Below are positions 1 through 7,492 of a stretch of DNA of 22,013 nucleotides, piece by piece. Under the pieces are notes generated by a model. The model was not told the origin of the DNA and did no database searches. It saw nothing but the letters and a program-made list of their open reading frames with translations. The position numbers and the translations under genes are program-made. The number at the start of each line of letters is the position of its first letter. Within the stretch, counting starts at the first letter, position 1. The DNA comes from Candidatus Poribacteria bacterium (GTDB lineage Bacteria; Poribacteria; WGA-4E; WGA-3G), in assembly GCA_009845505.1 (NCBI GenBank), contig VXZL01000266.1:1-22013 (forward strand), in the 5' to 3' direction.

Positions 1-360
1 GCCCATTACTACCTCAACGATATGTACGAAGAATTGGGTCCGACGAAGTTTGTGCCGGGCAGTCATTTCTCTGGGTGTTCTCCAAACGGCGCAACAGAAT
101 GGAATAATCGGGGAGAAGAGAGTATCCTATGCAATGCGGGGGACGTGGTGCTTTTCCGCAGTGAAGTCTGGCATCGTGGCTCAGCCAACACGAGCGACGA
201 AACCCGTTATCTCTTGCAGGTACACTATGCGATGCGGATGATTACACAGAAATATCCGCCCTATCTGAATAAGTTTCAGTTTGATCCCTCAATTCTTGCC
301 CAAGCGAATCCTCGACAAAGACGACTCCTCGGCGACCATCGACCCAGCAATTATGATTGA
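1..360 (+). CDS. Phytanoyl-CoA dioxygenase (PhyH)-like oxygenase, C-terminal part
   Basis: The reading frame is open from the first base of the window to a TGA at 358-360, so the gene starts upstream and only about 119 C-terminal residues are visible. The fragment carries the second half of a PhyH-type double-stranded beta-helix: GPTKFVPGSH, then DVVLFRSEVWHRGSANTS, where the His is the expected distal Fe(II) ligand, followed by an Arg in DETRYLLQ that fits 2-oxoglutarate binding. The HxD part of the iron triad would lie before position 1. The family uses Fe(II), O2 and 2-oxoglutarate to hydroxylate small organic substrates in the cytoplasm; the substrate here cannot be predicted. The ending LLGDHRPSNYD looks like a natural C-terminus. 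Positions 361-472 downstream show no gene. Confidence 0.85.
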   Translation, partial: AHYYLNDMYEELGPTKFVPGSHFSGCSPNGATEWNNRGEESILCNAGDVVLFRSEVWHRGSANTSDETRYLLQVHYAMRMITQKYPPYLNKFQFDPSILAQANPRQRRLLGDHRPSNYD

Positions 361-472
361 AAGCACATGTAATGTTGTTCTAAAGCGTAAGCAGCTCAAA
401 CCCAGTAGCGAATTAATCGGGAACCTGCCTGAAACGAAGTGGAAGGCAGACCAGAAACTTAATAGTTAAAAA

Positions 473-721
473 ATGAATACACAACGGACAGGCGAGCAGA
501 TTGAATTTTACCGCGAAAATGGATTTCTGGTTATTGACGACTTTCTGACGGGTGCCGAGTTGTCAGTGTGGCAGGATGCTGTTGACGAGGCTATCACAGA
601 ACATGTGAGCCGTGATGATGCCTACCACAATCGAAAGGGAGAAGACAATTACTACAAAGATGAACATCTGCCGTTGGTTTTCTCATATCGAAACGGTAGC
701 ACGTTGTCAAATCAGTCTTAA
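473..721 (+). pseudogene. Truncated PhyH-like oxygenase, N-terminal remnant
   Basis: This 82-codon frame begins like a PhyH oxygenase (QIEFYRENGFLVIDDFLTGAEL, then a helix ending in DEAITEHVSR). It stops at TAA 719-721, long before the iron-binding HxD motif that would appear around residue 110-130; family members are usually about 250-300 residues. The homology seems to fade after EDNYYKDEHLPLVF, and the last 10-15 residues look unrelated, which suggests a deletion or a rearrangement junction rather than a point mutation. No clear Shine-Dalgarno precedes the ATG at 473. It cannot be a working dioxygenase. It follows another PhyH gene on the same strand, so it may be the residue of a tandem paralogue array. 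A short expressed peptide cannot be excluded. Confidence 0.6.
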
Positions 722-750
722 ATCGAAAACCAAATATCAGGAGTTTTCTC

Positions 751-1086
751 ATGTTGCGCGCAATTGTGAATGAAAAAATCATCGTGTTGATTCTATTGAC
801 GATATTATTTCTTACCGCTTGTGGTAGTGATGTCGATTATCTTGGGGACTCCTACTCGCCTACCGCCCATGTAGATGTTTACTTCTCGGAGGATGATATA
901 ATCAAAGACTATCTGGTGATGGGACATGCTACTATAGAGGGAGGTGAGGCGGAGGCGTTACAAGAAAAGTTAATGGAAAAGGCACGCGAGAGCGGCGCCG
1001 ATGGAATCGTATTTGAAGAACTTCGAGTAGAGACCGGAGTATTACAAGTTAGATCTATTTTTATCAAGTATAAGAAGAATCAGTAA
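751..1086 (+). CDS. Small predicted lipoprotein of unknown function
   Basis: The 111-residue protein has a type II signal peptide: a basic start (K9), a hydrophobic run at about residues 10-21, and the lipobox LTAC with Cys24 as the lipidation site. It is therefore expected to be anchored to a membrane facing the periplasm. The mature part contains YSPTAHVDVYFSEDD and VMGHATIEGGEAE, then a helix ending KARESGADGIVFEEL. That layout resembles small lipoproteins that sort compact alpha/beta domains, but I do not recognise a named family. AGGAG at 739-743 stands 7 nt before the ATG. Its stop overlaps the next gene's start (TAATG, one shared base), so the two are probably translationally coupled, and the lipoprotein may serve the membrane protein behind it. 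Confidence 0.75.
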   Translation: MLRAIVNEKIIVLILLTILFLTACGSDVDYLGDSYSPTAHVDVYFSEDDIIKDYLVMGHATIEGGEAEALQEKLMEKARESGADGIVFEELRVETGVLQVRSIFIKYKKNQ

Positions 1087-1967
1087 TGTCGGACATAAAA
1101 CCGACCCTATCCTTATCAAAACCGCCCTCACCAATCCGTTGGCGGTCTATCGCAGTTGGACTTCTTCTCATCCCCATCAATTGCTATTGGATTACCTATA
1201 TTGAACTCGTCCAGTATTCCGCGCAGCCCACAATCGTCTCGTTGATTTTCACGGTTGTTTTCAACCTGCTTGTGTTGATAGGATTCAACCAGATATTCAA
1301 GCGATTCCTGCCTCGATTGGTGCTATCCCAAGGTGAACTCCTCGTCATCTATGTCATGTTATCTGTAGCGTCCGCCACAGCGGGGCACAGCATGATGGAG
1401 ATTTTGGTCTCCACACTGGGGCACGCTTTCTGGTTCGCAACGCCAGAGAACGATTGGAAAGACCTGTTTTGGCGATATATCCCGAGTTGGCTTGCTGTGA
1501 CCGACAAGAACGTTCTTTCCGGCTACTACGAGGGTGATTCTACACTGCACACAAAGCAGCATCTGTTGGGGTGGCTAACGCCTGTGATGAATTGGTTCGC
1601 CTTTCTCTTTGTAATGCTGTTTGTGATGGTTTGTATCACTGTCATCGTGCGGAGACCATGGACGGAAGATGAGAAACTGGCGTATCCGATTATCCAACTT
1701 CCATCTCGAATGACAAGCGATGGTTTTTTTACGAATCGACTCATGTGGATTGCTTTCGGAATTGTAGCAGCTTTCGACATCATTAACGGTCTCCACCACG
1801 TCTTTCCTGCGATACCTTCTGTGTACGAGAAGGCATACCGTTTCAGATTCACAGAGAAGCCTTTCTCCGCGATGGGGTGGCTGAGATTAGGGATTTACCC
1901 GTTTGTGTTGGGCATCGGATTTCTGATTCCGTTGGATCTATTGTTTTCGACGTGGTTTTTCTTTTAG
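1086..1967 (+). CDS. DUF6785/DUF6784-type polytopic membrane protein, N-terminal part (ends at in-frame TAG)
   Basis: The 293-residue frame carries about six hydrophobic segments (approximately residues 20-40, 50-72, 82-103, 163-188, 218-243 and 268-293). It resembles the N-terminal half of the large membrane proteins known as DUF6785, which may be OPT-transporter-like; the function is unproven. It ends at TAG 1965-1967 in the middle of a membrane segment (PLDLLFSTWFFF). The next codon, in the same frame, starts the second half at 1968, and together they make 640 residues, about the size I expect for the family. It is therefore one gene with a nonsense codon rather than two genes. The start overlaps the lipoprotein stop by one base. 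TAG also ends other intact genes in this window (4225, 8507, 17199), so it is a normal stop here. The upstream half alone is unlikely to fold as a complete transporter. Confidence 0.7.
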   Translation: MSDIKPTLSLSKPPSPIRWRSIAVGLLLIPINCYWITYIELVQYSAQPTIVSLIFTVVFNLLVLIGFNQIFKRFLPRLVLSQGELLVIYVMLSVASATAGHSMMEILVSTLGHAFWFATPENDWKDLFWRYIPSWLAVTDKNVLSGYYEGDSTLHTKQHLLGWLTPVMNWFAFLFVMLFVMVCITVIVRRPWTEDEKLAYPIIQLPSRMTSDGFFTNRLMWIAFGIVAAFDIINGLHHVFPAIPSVYEKAYRFRFTEKPFSAMGWLRLGIYPFVLGIGFLIPLDLLFSTWFFF

Positions 1968-3008
1968 ATGTGGAAAGGACAACAGATCGTCGGAAGCGTT
2001 ATGGGATTGGAAGGGACGGGTTATCCTTACATCAACTATCAGGGATTCGGGGCATATATGGGCATCTTTCTGATTGCGGTGTGGAGGAGTCGAAAACACC
2101 TTCAGAATTTGTTGGGCGTGAAAACCCAGTCTGTGTCCACGCGGGATGAACCGATGTCGCCCCGGACTGTTGTTCTTGCACTTATTTTTGGCGTTGCATT
2201 TCTGACCTTTTTTTGCTTGAGGGCGGGTATGTCCCTCTGGGCGATACTCGTTTTCTTTGGACTCTATTTTGCCTTTTCGACGGCGGTTTCCCGGATGCGC
2301 GCCGAACTCGGATCGCCGATGCACGACTTGCACTACACGGGACCCGAACGGGTCATGGTTGCGGCTGTAGGCACCCGTCCGCTGGGACCGATGAATCTTT
2401 CGATGTTCTCTTTTTTCTGGTTCTTTACACGCACCTTCGATTCGCACCCGATGCCCCATCAACTTGAAGGATTCAAACTTGCCGCAACGTCAGGAGTCCG
2501 AAGTCGTTTCATGCTATTTGCGATCCTGATAGCACTGTTCGTCGGCATCCTCTCGCAATTTTGGGCACTTATATCCATCCCTTATCGACTCGGTGCTTTA
2601 CACGAGATGTCCCGCGTGCCAATCGTCTACGGGTCTGAACCGTGGACGCAGCTACAGAAATGGTTAACACACCCATTACCTCCGGATTATTGGGCGTTAG
2701 GATTTACTGGGATAGGGCTATTGTTCGCACTTTTCCTGATGCTAATGCGAATGAAGTTTTTTTGGTTCCCGTTTCATCCCGCAGCGTATGCCGCTGTGTG
2801 TGGGAGTTGGGCGGTCAATTACATCTGGTTCAGTCTTGGGATCGTGTGGGTGCTGAAATTGGTTCTGCTGAAATACGGTGGGAGGCATGCCCATCGAAAG
2901 GCGATGCCATTTTTTCTCGGCTTGATACTCGGACAATTTACCGTCGGGAGTCTGTGGACAATATTGGGGATGGTGTTTAACATACCTGCTTATGGAATTT
3001 GGCCATAG
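1968..3008 (+). CDS. DUF6785/DUF6784-type polytopic membrane protein, C-terminal part (after in-frame TAG)
   Basis: The 346 codons continue the same frame directly after TAG 1965-1967. The first residues (MWKGQQIVGSVMG) complete the membrane segment begun before the stop. Later features are RMRAELGSPMHDLHYTGP at about residues 106-123, then FWFPFHPAAYA and a C-terminal run GGRHAHRKAMPFFLGLILGQ, which match my recollection of the DUF6784 C-terminal domain. About seven further hydrophobic segments are visible. No Shine-Dalgarno precedes the ATG at 1968 (the upstream bases are T-rich), so independent initiation looks unlikely. Expression would need amber readthrough, or the half is dead. The absence of any other lesion over 1 kb suggests a very recent mutation, a sequencing or assembly error, or functional readthrough. 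Confidence 0.65.
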   Translation: MWKGQQIVGSVMGLEGTGYPYINYQGFGAYMGIFLIAVWRSRKHLQNLLGVKTQSVSTRDEPMSPRTVVLALIFGVAFLTFFCLRAGMSLWAILVFFGLYFAFSTAVSRMRAELGSPMHDLHYTGPERVMVAAVGTRPLGPMNLSMFSFFWFFTRTFDSHPMPHQLEGFKLAATSGVRSRFMLFAILIALFVGILSQFWALISIPYRLGALHEMSRVPIVYGSEPWTQLQKWLTHPLPPDYWALGFTGIGLLFALFLMLMRMKFFWFPFHPAAYAAVCGSWAVNYIWFSLGIVWVLKLVLLKYGGRHAHRKAMPFFLGLILGQFTVGSLWTILGMVFNIPAYGIWP

Positions 3009-3028
3009 TCAAAGTATAGTGAGTTTAC

Positions 3029-3050
3029 GGGCACCCACAAGGGATGTCCC
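3029..3050. repeat. Short GC-rich hairpin, possible dispersed repeat
   Basis: The segment between the membrane protein and the enolase gene can fold as a hairpin. An inner stem CCC/GGG encloses ACAA, and an outer GGGCA pairs with TGTCCC with one bulged base. Short elements reading like GGGCACCCACAAGGG are the kind of dispersed palindrome seen in some genomes. Only one copy was found in this window, so its repeat nature is an inference. It may also attenuate transcription between the two genes, although no T-run follows on the plus strand. Confidence 0.35.
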
Positions 3051-3097
3051 TACATATTTCTATAATTCACCACAATCTAAAAGGAGAGAAAAATAGA

Positions 3098-4225
3098 ATG
3101 AGGATTCAAAAAATTCAGGCGTTTCCGCTTGCGTATCCTGAGCCACACTACAAAGGTATCGAACGCTACATCACGCTCGCTCGCGTGGAGAGCGACGACG
3201 GTCTTGTGGGTTGGGGGGAGTGTATCTCACAATTTCGAGAAGCAACACTCGCCACGAAGATAATCATTGAACAGGGATTCGCACCGTTAATTATTGGTGA
3301 AGACGGTTTAGATGTGGAACGGCACTGGCGTAAAATGCTTGATCACATCTGGTGGTATGGTCCCGAAGGCATTGCTGCTTTTGCTGTCAGTGCTGTAGAT
3401 ATGGCGTTATGGGACTTAAAGGGCAAAGCACTCGGTTTGCCGGTTTGTCAACTCCTTGGCGGTCAGCTCCACGACAAAATCGTTGCTATGGCATCAATCA
3501 TTTTTGATATGGAAGATTTGGATTGGACGCTCAACGAATTTCAGTGGATGCGCGAGGAAAACTACCGCGTCGTTAAAGGGGGTTGGGGGATGCGACCAGA
3601 AGCGGTCTTCGGTCTCGACCGCCAGCGCGACCTTGAGATGATTCGGCGTGTGCGTGAAGTGATCGGAGACGAGCTTGAGTTTGTCATTGATACACCTGGC
3701 CACCGTCGTATATGGGATGTCCCGACCGCCATTCAACGTTTCCGAGGCCTTGAGCCTTATCGACTCAAATGGATTGAGCAACCCCTGCCTCCTGAAAACT
3801 TTGAAGCATACGCTCAGCTGCGGTCAGCGGTTATGACCCCCATCGGGACCGGTGAAGATGAGTGGAATGTCGAAAGTTACAAACGACTCATCCAGTCCGG
3901 TGGTGTCGATATTGTCCAAATTGATCCGGGACGCTGCCACGGACTCACTGGCAGCCGACACGTCATCAAACTCGTTGAGGCTGAGAACCTTCTGTTCAGC
4001 GCGCATTCGTGGAGTAGTGCCTTAAACACCGCTGCGAGTCTGCACATGTTAGCGAGTTCGACACATGCCGATTGCTCGGATTTTAAGCCCCACGAATCCC
4101 CGATGCAGCACGAACTGGTCAGCGACCCGTGGGTACAAGAGGATGGTTATGTCGCTCTTCGCGATGTTCCAGGATTGGGAGTCACCGTACGGGAAGATGT
4201 TGTGCAAAAATATCTGTTTGGATAG
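3098..4225 (+). CDS. Mandelate racemase/muconate lactonizing enzyme (enolase superfamily) protein
   Basis: The 375-residue cytoplasmic enzyme has the capping domain plus (beta/alpha)7-beta barrel of the mandelate racemase group. Mg2+ ligands are Asp198 (VIDTPGH), Glu227 (KWIEQPLPPE) and Glu253 (GTGEDEW); the general base dyad is Asp276 (VQIDPG) and His303 (SAHSW). The usual KxK on strand 2 reads VVKGGWG, with Lys160 present and the second Lys replaced by Gly, so the chemistry probably differs from true racemases. Acid-sugar dehydration is a reasonable guess; the substrate is unknown. The start is the ATG at 3098 behind AAGGAGAG (3081-3088). An in-frame ATG at 3044 exists but lacks a ribosome site and lies in the hairpin repeat. 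It is convergent with the alcohol dehydrogenase, only 3 nt away, and the two could act on the same sugar-acid pathway. Confidence 0.88.
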   Translation: MRIQKIQAFPLAYPEPHYKGIERYITLARVESDDGLVGWGECISQFREATLATKIIIEQGFAPLIIGEDGLDVERHWRKMLDHIWWYGPEGIAAFAVSAVDMALWDLKGKALGLPVCQLLGGQLHDKIVAMASIIFDMEDLDWTLNEFQWMREENYRVVKGGWGMRPEAVFGLDRQRDLEMIRRVREVIGDELEFVIDTPGHRRIWDVPTAIQRFRGLEPYRLKWIEQPLPPENFEAYAQLRSAVMTPIGTGEDEWNVESYKRLIQSGGVDIVQIDPGRCHGLTGSRHVIKLVEAENLLFSAHSWSSALNTAASLHMLASSTHADCSDFKPHESPMQHELVSDPWVQEDGYVALRDVPGLGVTVREDVVQKYLFG

Positions 4226-4228
4226 CCA

Positions 4229-5158
4229 TTACGTCCCTGCTACGACCCCCTTGATATAACTGCCGTCTCCATTTGTTGCGTCCTTGAGAAGTGCAGGATA
4301 ATCTTCAAGCGGTACGATATGCGTTACAAGCGGTCTTAGGTCGATGTGGCCACGCTCAAGCATCCGAATTGCGGGTGGAAATGTATCCCTAATCTTTGCG
4401 CCCGGCGATGAGCTCACCAAGTTAAACGCACCGCCGTGCCACTCGGAACCGTTGATGGTCACCTCTTCTCGGATGCAACCGAAGAGGTTGATGTGTCCGC
4501 CTCTACGAACGATTTTCGTCGCGAGGTTTAACCCATCAGGCTTCCCCGAACAGTCAAATACCACATCAATTGGAAATGCTTTCAGCTCCGATATGAGTTC
4601 AGAGGCGGAAATTTCCTTAGGGTTGTACGTGAGGTCAGCCCCTAACGACTTCGCCAGTTGCAGCCGTTTCTCAACAATATCAATAGCGATAAGGTTAGAT
4701 GTATAAAAGCGGCTGAGTGCTTGGACGAACATCATCCCCATAAAACCACATCCGATGACTGCGACGTTATCAGCCGGTAGCAGCGGTGCCGTGTCGAGTC
4801 CTGTTACAACACATGAGACGGGTTCAACTAACCAGTATTCGTCTGGAATGTCCGATTCTGGAACGATGTATATCTGATCCGCTGGGCAGTTTTTGAGACC
4901 ATCAAACCCTAACACGCTGCCCGTAACACGCATCCCTTCCTCAATACCTTGAACACCGCTCCCAACTTTAGTAACATAGCCGACACCTTCATGACCCGGC
5001 GGCGCGTACCCGCCGTCCCGAAAGGTCGCTAAGTCCCATGCGCAGACCCCACATGCAGCGCGCTGGACTTGCACTTCTCCCACTTGCGGGTCGCGGACAT
5101 CAATATCAATGATCTCAACTCCGCCGTTTTCTCCATACCTAATCGTTTGCGTTTTCAT
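4229..5158 (-). CDS. Zinc-dependent alcohol dehydrogenase (MDR family)
   Basis: The 309-residue enzyme belongs to the medium-chain dehydrogenase/reductase family. Catalytic zinc ligands are visible: Cys39 in ACGVCAWD, His56-Glu57 in PPGHEGVG and Glu112 in LVEPVSC. The Rossmann NAD(P) site is VIGCGFMG (134-141), with an acidic residue in LIAIDIVEKR that suggests NAD preference. It is shorter than the usual 340-350 residues because the four-cysteine structural zinc lobe is missing. The likely reaction is oxidation of a polyol or sugar alcohol; the substrate is not predictable. The ATG at 5158 starts 5 nt after the stop of the small BrnA-like gene, and the AAAGG before it overlaps that gene's end, so the two form a bicistronic unit read from the promoter at 5387-5415. 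Confidence 0.88.
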   Translation of the reverse strand: MKTQTIRYGENGGVEIIDIDVRDPQVGEVQVQRAACGVCAWDLATFRDGGYAPPGHEGVGYVTKVGSGVQGIEEGMRVTGSVLGFDGLKNCPADQIYIVPESDIPDEYWLVEPVSCVVTGLDTAPLLPADNVAVIGCGFMGMMFVQALSRFYTSNLIAIDIVEKRLQLAKSLGADLTYNPKEISASELISELKAFPIDVVFDCSGKPDGLNLATKIVRRGGHINLFGCIREEVTINGSEWHGGAFNLVSSSPGAKIRDTFPPAIRMLERGHIDLRPLVTHIVPLEDYPALLKDATNGDGSYIKGVVAGT

Positions 5159-5163
5159 GAATT

Positions 5164-5379
5164 TTATGCCTTTCTTTCGGTTGGTTCATTGGTGAAATGA
5201 GAGGGAAGAGGAGCAGTCTCCCAAAAATTTCTATCAGTAGGTTGGGCATCTCTATCATTAAGAGCGTTCTGATAAACTTCCTCATCGGTCATTGCATCGA
5301 CCTTTTCCCAATCCGTTTCATCGGGAACGTATGCAAGTTCTTCGCGCGTATATTTGACGAGAGTAGATTTGTTTTTCAT
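5164..5379 (-). CDS. Small BrnA-antitoxin-like protein without a visible toxin partner
   Basis: The 71-residue acidic protein (MKNKSTLVKYTREEL...) contains ETDWEKVDAMTDEEVYQNAL, which resembles the N-terminal region of BrnA-type antitoxins (DW..VDAMTDEE..). The ribbon-helix-helix DNA-binding tail that normally follows in BrnA is absent; the protein ends FWETAPLPSHFTNEPTERKA. No BrnT-like ribonuclease gene is adjacent. The neighbour downstream is an alcohol dehydrogenase 5 nt away. The ATG at 5379 is chosen because the only longer start is a TTG at 5415 that lies inside the promoter -35 element. No Shine-Dalgarno is visible and the predicted transcript begins almost at the ATG, so it may be leaderless. 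It could be an antitoxin remnant or an independent small regulator. Confidence 0.6.
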   Translation of the reverse strand: MKNKSTLVKYTREELAYVPDETDWEKVDAMTDEEVYQNALNDRDAQPTDRNFWETAPLPSHFTNEPTERKA

Positions 5380-5386
5380 TATTGAT

Positions 5387-5415
5387 ATTTTAGCTGTTAT
5401 GAGCCGAGGAGTCAA
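5387..5415 (-). promoter_or_regulatory. Sigma70-type promoter of the BrnA-like gene and alcohol dehydrogenase
   Basis: On the minus strand TTGACT (5410-5415) and TAAAAT (5387-5392) are separated by exactly 17 nt; each matches 5 of 6 consensus bases. Transcription should begin near 5380, directly at the ATG at 5379. Confidence 0.6.
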
Positions 5416-5444
5416 GAGATTTTTTTAGATTTTCGAGCAACATC

Positions 5445-5473
5445 TTGAAAGTGAAAGTAGGGCGTGCTATACT
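5445..5473 (+). promoter_or_regulatory. Sigma70-type promoter of the restriction-modification module
   Basis: TTGAAA (5445-5450) and TATACT (5468-5473) have a 17-nt spacer; each matches 5 of 6 consensus bases. The predicted start near 5480 leaves a leader of about 55 nt before the ATG at 5536. It is divergent from the promoter at 5387-5415, with only 29 bp between the two -35 elements. No controller (C) protein gene is present. Confidence 0.6.
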
Positions 5474-5535
5474 TTAATAAGTTGTAAAGATGTTGTGAAG
5501 TGGTCTATAAATTTTTTGAGTGGAGGCGTTTAATA

Positions 5536-6666
5536 ATGGCGACGTTTTCTCTAAAAGGTTTCGTTAGGGACGTAAGATACGCCCCCTGTTTCAGCCCGGA
5601 AACACTTAATGTGTACAATATAATGCAATTTGATGTAAATCAAGCCCAGTCTTATGGACTAATTGACTTGGGAACATCAGGTAATAATCTCGCTTTTTCA
5701 AAATGGGTTTCGCCGAAACGGACGCGCTCGTATCCTTTTGCCAGGATTTATAATACATATCACCTCAACACAAAAAAGGTTACCATTATTCCGATCATTA
5801 AAGATGAAGGCGCGGGGACACAGAACAATGATCGAATTAACTTCATTACATTTTCATGGATGAACCTCCTAAACATCTACATCATTTTGGCATGGTATGA
5901 GGATGCAGAAAGAAAAACGGGTACAACCGACCGAATTACCAGTCAGATTTTGAATGTTGAGAGCGTGGATGAAAAATTGTTTGAGGTAAGTCGGTATCAG
6001 ATGAGTGCACTACATTGGAACACGACTCACTTCGAGTCAATTTATTTGAATGCAGTTGATGGATATAAAAAAATATCTCAAAAACAAAACGTTGCCATTC
6101 ACAGTCCAAACAACCATATCCAGACCCTTGAAAAATTTAAGGCGGACGGTTGTTTCAATTTAGTATCCTTCAAAGAAGCAAGTCTCCCACGCTCGTATGA
6201 AGCTGCTCATAGAGAATCTGTAACGACACACGTCTTAGAATCTCTTGAGGAGAATACAAAGGGCGTTTTTCAAATTTCAAACTATCTTGGTGGGCAGTAC
6301 TATCTGACTGCTGATGAAGTTTATTGGGAAGGTGGTCGGTTAGTTATACAAGAATCCAAAAACAGTAGCAGAGGGAAACTCCCATCTGAAGATGACATCA
6401 AGGATGGTTTATTCAAGTTGATTCTTTTTGCGAATATGGAAGAAGTAACGATTGATCAGAGAACAAATATCCAATGTATCACCCGATTAAAACTCACAGG
6501 TGATCTTATTGGCAGCCTCTTCTTACCGTCTACAGCAAAAAATATAGTTAACTTCTGCGCGGAAAATCGCCTGACACAAACACACCAGAAAAGGATTGTG
6601 TTGCTTAATCAAGAAGCGAGTCAAAACAGTAAACTGCAAATATGGATAACAGGTCGTCATGACTAA
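5536..6666 (+). CDS. Probable type II restriction endonuclease, PD-(D/E)XK-like
   Basis: The 376-residue protein is paired with a DNA adenine methylase and overlaps it by 8 nt, the usual arrangement of a type II restriction-modification pair. A nuclease core can be proposed near residues 260-275: YYLTADEVYW, then a strand LVIQESK, giving Asp260 or Glu261 followed by Glu273-x-Lys275, the PD-(D/E)XK pattern. A second conserved-looking block, KKVTIIPIIKDEG (about residues 80-92), is followed by a hydrophobic segment ending ILAWYEDA. I do not recognise a named enzyme, and the recognition sequence cannot be read from the protein. The start is the ATG at 5536 behind GGAGG (5522-5526); a longer frame starts with GTG at 5500. 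It would cut unmodified DNA and must be balanced by the following methylase. Confidence 0.65.
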   Translation: MATFSLKGFVRDVRYAPCFSPETLNVYNIMQFDVNQAQSYGLIDLGTSGNNLAFSKWVSPKRTRSYPFARIYNTYHLNTKKVTIIPIIKDEGAGTQNNDRINFITFSWMNLLNIYIILAWYEDAERKTGTTDRITSQILNVESVDEKLFEVSRYQMSALHWNTTHFESIYLNAVDGYKKISQKQNVAIHSPNNHIQTLEKFKADGCFNLVSFKEASLPRSYEAAHRESVTTHVLESLEENTKGVFQISNYLGGQYYLTADEVYWEGGRLVIQESKNSSRGKLPSEDDIKDGLFKLILFANMEEVTIDQRTNIQCITRLKLTGDLIGSLFLPSTAKNIVNFCAENRLTQTHQKRIVLLNQEASQNSKLQIWITGRHD

Positions 6667-7492
6667 ATTAGCAAAAAGCCCACTTCGGTACCCAGGAGGT
6701 AAATCCAGAGCCTTAAAACAGATTTTGCCGCACGTTCCGGTGAATATGTCTGAATTTCGGGAACCGTTCGTTGGGGGTGGTTCTGTCTTTTTTGCAATCC
6801 GAAGCCTTCTTCAGAACCGTATCAAGTCCTATTGGATTAACGACCTCAATTACGATCTCTACTGTTTCTGGAAACAGGTCAGAGACAATGCACCGGACTT
6901 AATCGCAGCACTCATAGAGACGCACACAACGACGACGGATGGGCGCGCCCTATTTGAAAAACTAACAAAATCCAAAGATAAACTCAACCAGAACCGAGAC
7001 CTGCTCTGTGAATTCCAGCGTGCAGTCCGTTTCTTTGTACTCAATCGTATTACTTTTTCTGGGGTTGTGGATTCTGGTGGATATTCACAATCCGCGTATG
7101 AGAAGCGTTTTACATCCTCCTCTATTGAACGCGTGAAAAACATCGTTCCGTACCTCTCTGAAGTCAAAATAACCAACCGAGATTACACTGAAGCACTTTT
7201 CGCTGAAGGTGAAGATGTGTTCATTTTTCTCGATCCGCCGTATTGGAAGGCAACTGAATCGAGATTGTACGGCGTGCGAGGCGAATTACATGCCGCGTTT
7301 GACCACGGGCAATTTGCTAAAAATATGCGAAAATGTCCACACAAGTGGCTGATTACCTACGATGACTCACCTGTTATCAGGGATCTTTTCAGTTTTGCTG
7401 AGATTCAGGAATGGACATTGCAATATGGAATGAACAATTATCGGCAGGCGAGTGCTGCAAAAGGGAGAGAATTGTTTATCAAAAATTATTGA
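6659..7492 (+). CDS. D12-class (Dam-type) DNA adenine-N6 methyltransferase
   Basis: The 277-residue enzyme transfers a methyl group from S-adenosylmethionine to adenine in a specific DNA sequence. Family motifs in order are PLRYPGGKSRAL (8-19), the SAM-binding FREPFVGGGSVFF (33-45), INDLNYDLY (60-68), FFVLNRITFSG with SGGYSQ in the target-recognition region, and the catalytic DPPY (192-195). The order (SAM motif before DPPY) is the alpha class, as in Dam and DpnII-type methylases. Full length is typical. It begins inside the last codons of the upstream nuclease, which couples their translation. Its end overlaps the convergent CPBP gene by 7 nt. The most likely job is protecting the host from the adjacent nuclease. 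Confidence 0.92.
   Translation: MTKLAKSPLRYPGGKSRALKQILPHVPVNMSEFREPFVGGGSVFFAIRSLLQNRIKSYWINDLNYDLYCFWKQVRDNAPDLIAALIETHTTTTDGRALFEKLTKSKDKLNQNRDLLCEFQRAVRFFVLNRITFSGVVDSGGYSQSAYEKRFTSSSIERVKNIVPYLSEVKITNRDYTEALFAEGEDVFIFLDPPYWKATESRLYGVRGELHAAFDHGQFAKNMRKCPHKWLITYDDSPVIRDLFSFAEIQEWTLQYGMNNYRQASAAKGRELFIKNY

Noticed and set aside
1938..2462. A 174-codon minus-strand frame inside the membrane protein gene
   Set aside because: It is antisense to a strongly hydrophobic coding frame, has a biased charged composition (many Arg, Lys and His) and no recognisable motif.
3044..3097. An 18-codon N-terminal extension of the first enolase
   Set aside because: The ATG at 3044 is inside the hairpin element without a ribosome site, whereas the ATG at 3098 has AAGGAGAG and matches the family start.
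5464..5535. The GTG start at 5500 for the restriction nuclease
   Set aside because: GGAGG at 5522-5526 is correctly placed for the ATG at 5536 only.
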